NCBI GenBank assembly: GCA_964423475.1
Contig: CAYRFD010000035.1
Span: 1 to 10,128 of the forward strand
DNA from: JAUPVN01 sp964423475
GTDB lineage: Bacteria > Patescibacteriota > Saccharimonadia > Saccharimonadales > CAIOMD01
Length of the DNA stretch: 10,128 nucleotides
Direction: 5' to 3'
Shown here: piece after piece, positions 6,757 through 10,128 of the stretch
Position numbering within the stretch: the first letter of the stretch is position 1
Layout of the letters: every line of letters begins with the position of its first letter
Program-made: the position numbers and the translations under genes
The notes under the pieces: model-generated
Databases searched by the model: none
What the model saw: only the letters and a program-made list of their open reading frames with translations
What the model was told of the DNA's origin: nothing

Positions 6757-6985
6757 TTATATCTTTGTTTCTTTGTTTTATAACTTTAAAGTAAGTGTAT
6801 ATTATTAGCATAAAGGTAAATAATACTATAACGCCGTTTATATCTAGTTTTATATCGGTGCCAGGGATAACTCCCAAAATTATAAACTGAAAAAACGGTC
6901 TAAAAGTTATAGTATAATGCGGCAATAGCTCAAAACTAGCTATAATATTTGCAATTGGAGATGAGTTGCCATAAAACCACCACAT
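6746..6985 (-). CDS. Probable small membrane protein, 79 residues
   Basis: I do not recognise the family with certainty. The product begins MWWFYGNSSP, has a hydrophobic patch around 30-40 (FFQFIILGVIPGTDI) and a clear transmembrane helix at about 50-66 (GVIVLFTFMLIIYTYFKVI), ending in a basic, polar tail. The alternation of hydrophobic and polar parts and the PGTDI turn look like a real protein. It fills what would otherwise be an empty 280-base gap, on the same strand as the two genes upstream of it, and a TGnTAnnnT box (TGCTAATGT, plus-strand 6995-7003) lies 9 bases before its ATG, as in neighbouring genes. It runs convergently into sbcB, overlapping its last 11 bases. No Shine-Dalgarno is visible. 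It could still be a chance frame. Confidence 0.55.
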   Translation of the reverse strand: MWWFYGNSSPIANIIASFELLPHYTITFRPFFQFIILGVIPGTDIKLDINGVIVLFTFMLIIYTYFKVIKQRNKDIISY

Positions 6986-6994
6986 AGTAAAATT

Positions 6995-7003
6995 ACATTA
7001 GCA
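6995..7003 (-). promoter_or_regulatory. Extended -10 element before the 79-residue gene
   Basis: On the minus strand the bases read TGCTAATGT, a fit to TGnTAnnnT, ending 9 bases before the ATG at 6985. The TAATGT hexamer is weaker than others here. It lies inside one arm of the 9-bp inverted repeat at 6996-7045. Confidence 0.35.
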
Positions 7004-7045
7004 TATATTTTACTTGTGTACAACACTATTTTTTAAATGCTAATG
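6996..7045. repeat. 9-bp inverted repeat CATTAGCAT / ATGCTAATG
   Basis: CATTAGCAT (6996-7004) and ATGCTAATG (7037-7045) are perfect complements separated by 32 bases. One arm covers the stop codon of the PGPGW gene and the other the predicted -10 box of the 79-residue gene. The long AT-rich loop and lack of a T-run after the stem in the minus direction make it a poor intrinsic terminator. Confidence 0.4.
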
Positions 7046-7426
7046 CTTATTAATTATAAATCTATTAGCATAAGTTATTTGAAATATTGCAATTGCTACA
7101 ATGGGTATGCTTAGCATTATGTTATAAGGGTTAGCTAAGTTTGTGTAAATAAATATTGCCAGACCAAATAATAATAGCGCAACCACGGTATGTAGTATCC
7201 TGATTTTTTTGTTATTAGGAAAAACCGCGGTAAAAAAATTATCTGCATTTTTTTTAACAAATACTAAAATATTATGAGCCCATTTGTTGTGTACAGATAA
7301 TATTGCCAGCCCAGCAATTAATAGCGGGATACCACCTGGGCCAGGCAACCAACCAAGTAGAGCACTTAAGATTATTAAAGATATACCAACTAAATCGTAG
7401 CTTATTCTTTTTATGTGCTTTTTCAT
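7040..7426 (-). CDS. PGPGW-type putative transmembrane protein
   Basis: A 128-residue integral membrane protein. It carries the LLGWLPGPGG motif at 23-32 that defines the PGPGW family of putative transmembrane proteins, here with PGPGG as the core, followed by a helix at about 33-45 (PLLIAGLAIL) and the characteristic HNKWAHNILVFVKK segment. Predicted helices lie at about 11-28, 30-45, 77-95 and 101-121. No enzymatic residues are apparent and the family's function is not established. The frame is open upstream to 7489 inside pheA, but ATG 7426 is preferred: it gives the basic start MKKHIKR, avoids a 29-base overlap, and lies 7 bases after an extended -10 box. It is 34 bases downstream of pheA and may be read from that transcript as well as from its own start. 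Confidence 0.85.
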   Translation of the reverse strand: MKKHIKRISYDLVGISLIILSALLGWLPGPGGIPLLIAGLAILSVHNKWAHNILVFVKKNADNFFTAVFPNNKKIRILHTVVALLLFGLAIFIYTNLANPYNIMLSIPIVAIAIFQITYANRFIINKH

Positions 7427-7433
7427 TATATTT

Positions 7434-7451
7434 ATTGTAACAGTATTACAA
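7434..7451 (-). promoter_or_regulatory. Extended -10 box overlapped by palindrome TTGTAA-N5-TTACAA
   Basis: On the minus strand TGTTACAAT (7442 down to 7434) is an extended -10, ending 7 bases before the ATG at 7426, so the mRNA should be leaderless. The same bases are part of a perfect 6-bp inverted repeat, TTGTAA (7435-7440) and TTACAA (7446-7451), around a 5-base centre. This is the geometry of an operator that would block polymerase. No good -35 box is visible. Confidence 0.45.
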
Positions 7452-7460
7452 GATATTACT

Positions 7461-8282
7461 TTATAATTTGGCAGGATTATAGGTACCAAGTATTTGTACG
7501 CTGCAACCCTGCTTGGTTAATATTTTTTTTACTTTTTTTAATTGAGATTTAGTTATTTCTGCATCTATATAAAACATATATCTCCATAAAGACCCAACAA
7601 TTGGGCGTGATTGTAATTTTGTAAGGTTAATATTGTTTTGTTCAAAAACACCAAGAGCGTTATATAGTGCTCCGGGCTTATGGTTAGTTTGTAATACCAA
7701 AGAAGATTTGGTTGTGTTTTTTTGTTGCCCGCTTGGGTCTAAAACTACAAATCTGGTTACATTAACATCGTTATTTTGAATATTTTTTTTATAAATAGGC
7801 ATATCATATAGTTTTGCCGCGCCTTCGCTAGCTATGGCTGCCCTATATTTATCACCAAGCTCTTTTATAAATCTAACACTACCGGCTGTATCGTCTGGGC
7901 TCATTACTCTTTTTGCGTGCGGCAAGTAAGTATCTAAAAAATCAGAACATTGCGATAGCGCCACATGGTGCGAATGAACATATTTAATATCTTTGCATTT
8001 AATACCTTTAAATGTTATTAAACATTGTTTAATAGGCAAATTAATTTCTCCTACAATAGGGTATTTATGGTTTAAAAGTAAATCATAAACTTCGTTTATA
8101 GAGCCATGAATAGAGTTTTCTATGGCAACTACTGCACAAGAAGCATCACCGGCATCTAAAGATTTAAATATTTCTGCAAAAGTGGCGCAAGGCTTAATTA
8201 TTACATCTTGGCCGTACCATTGCTTAGCGGCCTCGTGCATAAATGAACCCGTCTCTCCCTGAATAGCAACTATATAATTCAT
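7461..8282 (-). CDS. pheA: Prephenate dehydratase with C-terminal ACT domain
   Basis: The enzyme converts prephenate to phenylpyruvate, the step before phenylalanine. The 273-residue protein has the standard monofunctional length: catalytic domain about 1-180 and ACT regulatory domain about 193-270, with no chorismate mutase part. Visible motifs are GETGSFMHEAA at 9-19, VVAIENSIHGSI at 51-62, SHHVALSQC at 104-112, DDTAGS at 130-135, RAAIASEGAA at 147-156 and the catalytic NVTRFVVL with T176 at 174-181. The ACT domain keeps GALYNAL (204-210) but reads LQSRP at 223-227 where the family usually has ESRP, a motif linked to phenylalanine binding, so feedback control may differ. No other aromatic pathway gene is near. 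It is divergent from uvrA with 59 bases between, and its ATG follows a TATACT box by 8 bases. Confidence 0.96.
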   Translation of the reverse strand: MNYIVAIQGETGSFMHEAAKQWYGQDVIIKPCATFAEIFKSLDAGDASCAVVAIENSIHGSINEVYDLLLNHKYPIVGEINLPIKQCLITFKGIKCKDIKYVHSHHVALSQCSDFLDTYLPHAKRVMSPDDTAGSVRFIKELGDKYRAAIASEGAAKLYDMPIYKKNIQNNDVNVTRFVVLDPSGQQKNTTKSSLVLQTNHKPGALYNALGVFEQNNINLTKLQSRPIVGSLWRYMFYIDAEITKSQLKKVKKILTKQGCSVQILGTYNPAKL

Positions 8283-8290
8283 ACTAGATT

Positions 8291-8319
8291 AGTATAGCTA
8301 ACTATATTAAATTAGTCAT
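8291..8319 (-). promoter_or_regulatory. Promoter for pheA
   Basis: Read on the minus strand, a -10 box TATACT (plus-strand 8291-8296) is preceded, after a 17-base spacer, by ATGACT (8314-8319), which matches four of six bases of TTGACA. The -10 ends 8 bases before the pheA ATG, and there is no Shine-Dalgarno between, so a leaderless message is predicted. Confidence 0.5.
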
Positions 8320-8324
8320 ATTAT

Positions 8325-8333
8325 TGTTATAAT
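8325..8333 (+). promoter_or_regulatory. Extended -10 promoter element for uvrA
   Basis: TGTTATAAT is a perfect extended -10 (TATAAT at 8328-8333). It ends 8 bases before the uvrA ATG at 8342; transcription should start within about two bases of the start codon. No convincing -35 hexamer is present at 16-18 bases. No SOS-type LexA box is evident in the 59-base divergent gap. Confidence 0.65.
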
Positions 8334-8341
8334 AATAGGCC

Positions 8342-10128
8342 ATGCAAGATAAAATCATAGTTCAAGGCGCCAGGGAGCATAATTTAAAAAATGTTAATGT
8401 TAGCATTCCGCGTAACAATTTAACAGTAATAACCGGTCTTTCTGGATCTGGCAAATCTAGCTTAGCTTTTGACACCATTTATGCAGAAGGCCAACGCAGA
8501 TATGTAGAAAGCCTTAGTAGCTATGCACGCCAGTTTTTAGGTCTAATGGAAAAACCAGACGTAGACCAAATAGATGGCTTAAGCCCGGCAATATCTATAG
8601 ATCAAAAATCTACAAGTAGAAACCCACGTTCTACAGTTGCAACAGTAACAGAAATATACGATTATTTACGTTTATTATTTGCCCGCGTTGGTATACCACA
8701 TTGTCCAATATGTGCTAAAGAGGTTACGCGTCAAACCCCAACGCAAATTGTGGATATGGTTTTAAATACTCAAAATAGCAACCGTATTTTAATATTAGCT
8801 CCAGTAGTAATAGATAAAAAAGGTGCATTTGAGCACGTTCCAGAACAATATAGCAGGGCGGGTTTTGCTAGGGTAAGAGTAGATGGTGTTGTATACGCAA
8901 TAGACGAATTCCCAGAGTTAGATAAAGCTAAAAAACACTCCATAGATGTAGTAGTAGACAGGCTGCAAGTAACAAAAGATTTAAGTGGCCGGGTTGCTCA
9001 ATCTATAGAACAAGCACTCGATTTAGCAGATGGTAGAATGATTATTCATAACGCAGACACAAAACAAGATATAGTGTTTTCTTTGCTTTTTGCTTGTATT
9101 GATCATCCAGAAGTAGCTATACCAGAGCTAGAGCCACGTACATTTAGTTTTAATTCGCCCCATGGTGCTTGTCCTGTTTGTACAGGTCTTGGTAACCGCC
9201 TAGAGGTTGACCCAGAGCTTGTATTGCCAAACGGTAGGCTAACCATAGCAGAAGGCGCTATAAGGCCCTGGAACCGCATTAGAATAGATAGTTGGTATTT
9301 AAAAAAAGTAGAAACTATGGCCCAGTCTAATGGTTTTTCTGTTCATGTTCCCACTGGGCAATTAACAGAAGATCAGATACAAAAAGTATTATATGGCACT
9401 GGTAAATCAATTTATACAGTAGAACTTGGCAGCGGGCGTACTTACGAAACTACATTTGAGGGCGTTATTCCAAACTTAGAAAGACGTTACAAAGAAACCG
9501 AAAGCGATTTTATAAAACGAGATATAGAAAAATTTATGCTAGAACGGCCCTGCCATGCATGCAAGGGTGCACGTTTAAAGCCGGCTGTTTTAGCTGTGAC
9601 TTTGCAAGGTAGTTCAATAATAGATATTGCTAATTTATCTATAGATGATGCAATTAAGTTTTTTAATAATTTAAAATTAAACGAGGTTAATAAAAAAATT
9701 GCACACCAAATTATTAAAGAAATTAATGCAAGGCTATTATTTTTAAATGATGTTGGTTTAAATTATTTATCTTTATCTAGAAGCGCAGTAACGTTAAGTG
9801 GCGGAGAAGCCCAACGTATTCGCTTGGCCACACAGATTGGTTCGGGTCTAACGGGCGTGTTATATGTTCTTGATGAACCCTCTATTGGGCTTCATCAGCG
9901 CGATAACGAAAGGCTTATCAAAACATTGCAAAGACTTAGAGATTTAGGCAACACAGTTCTTGTAGTAGAGCACGATGAAGAGACTATTAGAAAGGCAGAC
10001 TACTTATTAGATATTGGGCCAGGTGCCGGTATACACGGAGGAAAAGTAGTTGCCCAAGGCACACCTAATGAGGTTGCCAAAAACCCACAAAGCTTAACTG
10101 GGCAGTATTTAATGGGTAAAAAATTTAT
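8342..10128 (+). CDS. uvrA: Excinuclease ABC subunit A, 3' partial
   Basis: UvrA is the damage-sensing ATPase of nucleotide excision repair; its dimer loads UvrB at DNA lesions. The frame runs from ATG 8342 without a stop to the window edge, giving 595 of about 940 expected residues, that is, the first ATPase half. It starts with the standard block (IIVQGAREHNLKNV), Walker A GLSGSGKSS at 32-40, and QRRYVESLSSYARQFLG. A CPIC pair follows near residue 120. The zinc-binding CPVC and CHAC pairs are in HGACPVCTGLG and RPCHACKGARL. The ABC signature LSGGEAQR begins at 485 and Walker B LYVLDEPSIGLHQRD holds D511-E512. The end of the visible part (VAKNPQSLTGQYLMGKK) is the usual junction before the second half. 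It is divergent from pheA. Confidence 0.98.
   Translation, partial: MQDKIIVQGAREHNLKNVNVSIPRNNLTVITGLSGSGKSSLAFDTIYAEGQRRYVESLSSYARQFLGLMEKPDVDQIDGLSPAISIDQKSTSRNPRSTVATVTEIYDYLRLLFARVGIPHCPICAKEVTRQTPTQIVDMVLNTQNSNRILILAPVVIDKKGAFEHVPEQYSRAGFARVRVDGVVYAIDEFPELDKAKKHSIDVVVDRLQVTKDLSGRVAQSIEQALDLADGRMIIHNADTKQDIVFSLLFACIDHPEVAIPELEPRTFSFNSPHGACPVCTGLGNRLEVDPELVLPNGRLTIAEGAIRPWNRIRIDSWYLKKVETMAQSNGFSVHVPTGQLTEDQIQKVLYGTGKSIYTVELGSGRTYETTFEGVIPNLERRYKETESDFIKRDIEKFMLERPCHACKGARLKPAVLAVTLQGSSIIDIANLSIDDAIKFFNNLKLNEVNKKIAHQIIKEINARLLFLNDVGLNYLSLSRSAVTLSGGEAQRIRLATQIGSGLTGVLYVLDEPSIGLHQRDNERLIKTLQRLRDLGNTVLVVEHDEETIRKADYLLDIGPGAGIHGGKVVAQGTPNEVAKNPQSLTGQYLMGKKF

Noticed and set aside
7427..7489. 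Longer N-terminus for the PGPGW protein
   Set aside because: The extra 21 residues overlap pheA by 29 bases, do not resemble the family start, and cross the predicted promoter.
8283..8341. LexA/SOS operator in the pheA-uvrA gap
   Set aside because: No GAAC-N4-GTTC-like or CTGT-N8-ACAG-like palindrome is present in these 59 bases.

Overview
This is an AT-rich bacterial stretch that looks like a Patescibacteria/CPR genome, most likely Candidatus Saccharibacteria (TM7). The reasons are the company of genes: a CPR-type baseplate J-like surface protein next to ruvX and mltG, a membrane-anchored protein with two LysM repeats and a CHAP domain of the kind common in Saccharibacteria, and a short intergenic style with several starts that lack a Shine-Dalgarno sequence. 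Every frame reads cleanly with the standard bacterial code, so there is no sign of the UGA recoding known in Gracilibacteria and SR1. The lineage is inferred from gene content, not from a marker gene.

Left part, plus strand (1-3944): the end of a baseplate J-like exported protein, ruvX and mltG overlap one another and look like one operon. Then comes a 200-base gap with the best promoter in the window (TTGACA, 17 bases, TACACT) and a leader that can fold into a nested stem with a competing downstream hairpin. It leads into the LysM-CHAP cell-wall hydrolase, which ends in a clear intrinsic terminator. MltG and the hydrolase both act on peptidoglycan.

Middle, plus strand (3961-6756): obgE starts just after that terminator from an extended -10 box, followed 14 bases later by sbcB (exonuclease I) with its own Shine-Dalgarno site and a GTG start.

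Right part (6746-8282, minus strand): a prephenate dehydratase gene, a PGPGW-family membrane protein and a probable 79-residue membrane protein that runs into the sbcB end. From 8342 on the plus strand lies the first 595 codons of uvrA, divergent from pheA and cut by the window edge. RuvX, SbcB and UvrA are all DNA-repair or recombination proteins.

There are no tRNA or rRNA genes, CRISPR arrays, transposons or prophage genes that I can see. The two observations most worth following are the candidate regulatory RNA in front of the LysM-CHAP gene and the repeated placement of -10 boxes 7-10 bases before start codons, which predicts leaderless mRNAs for five genes.
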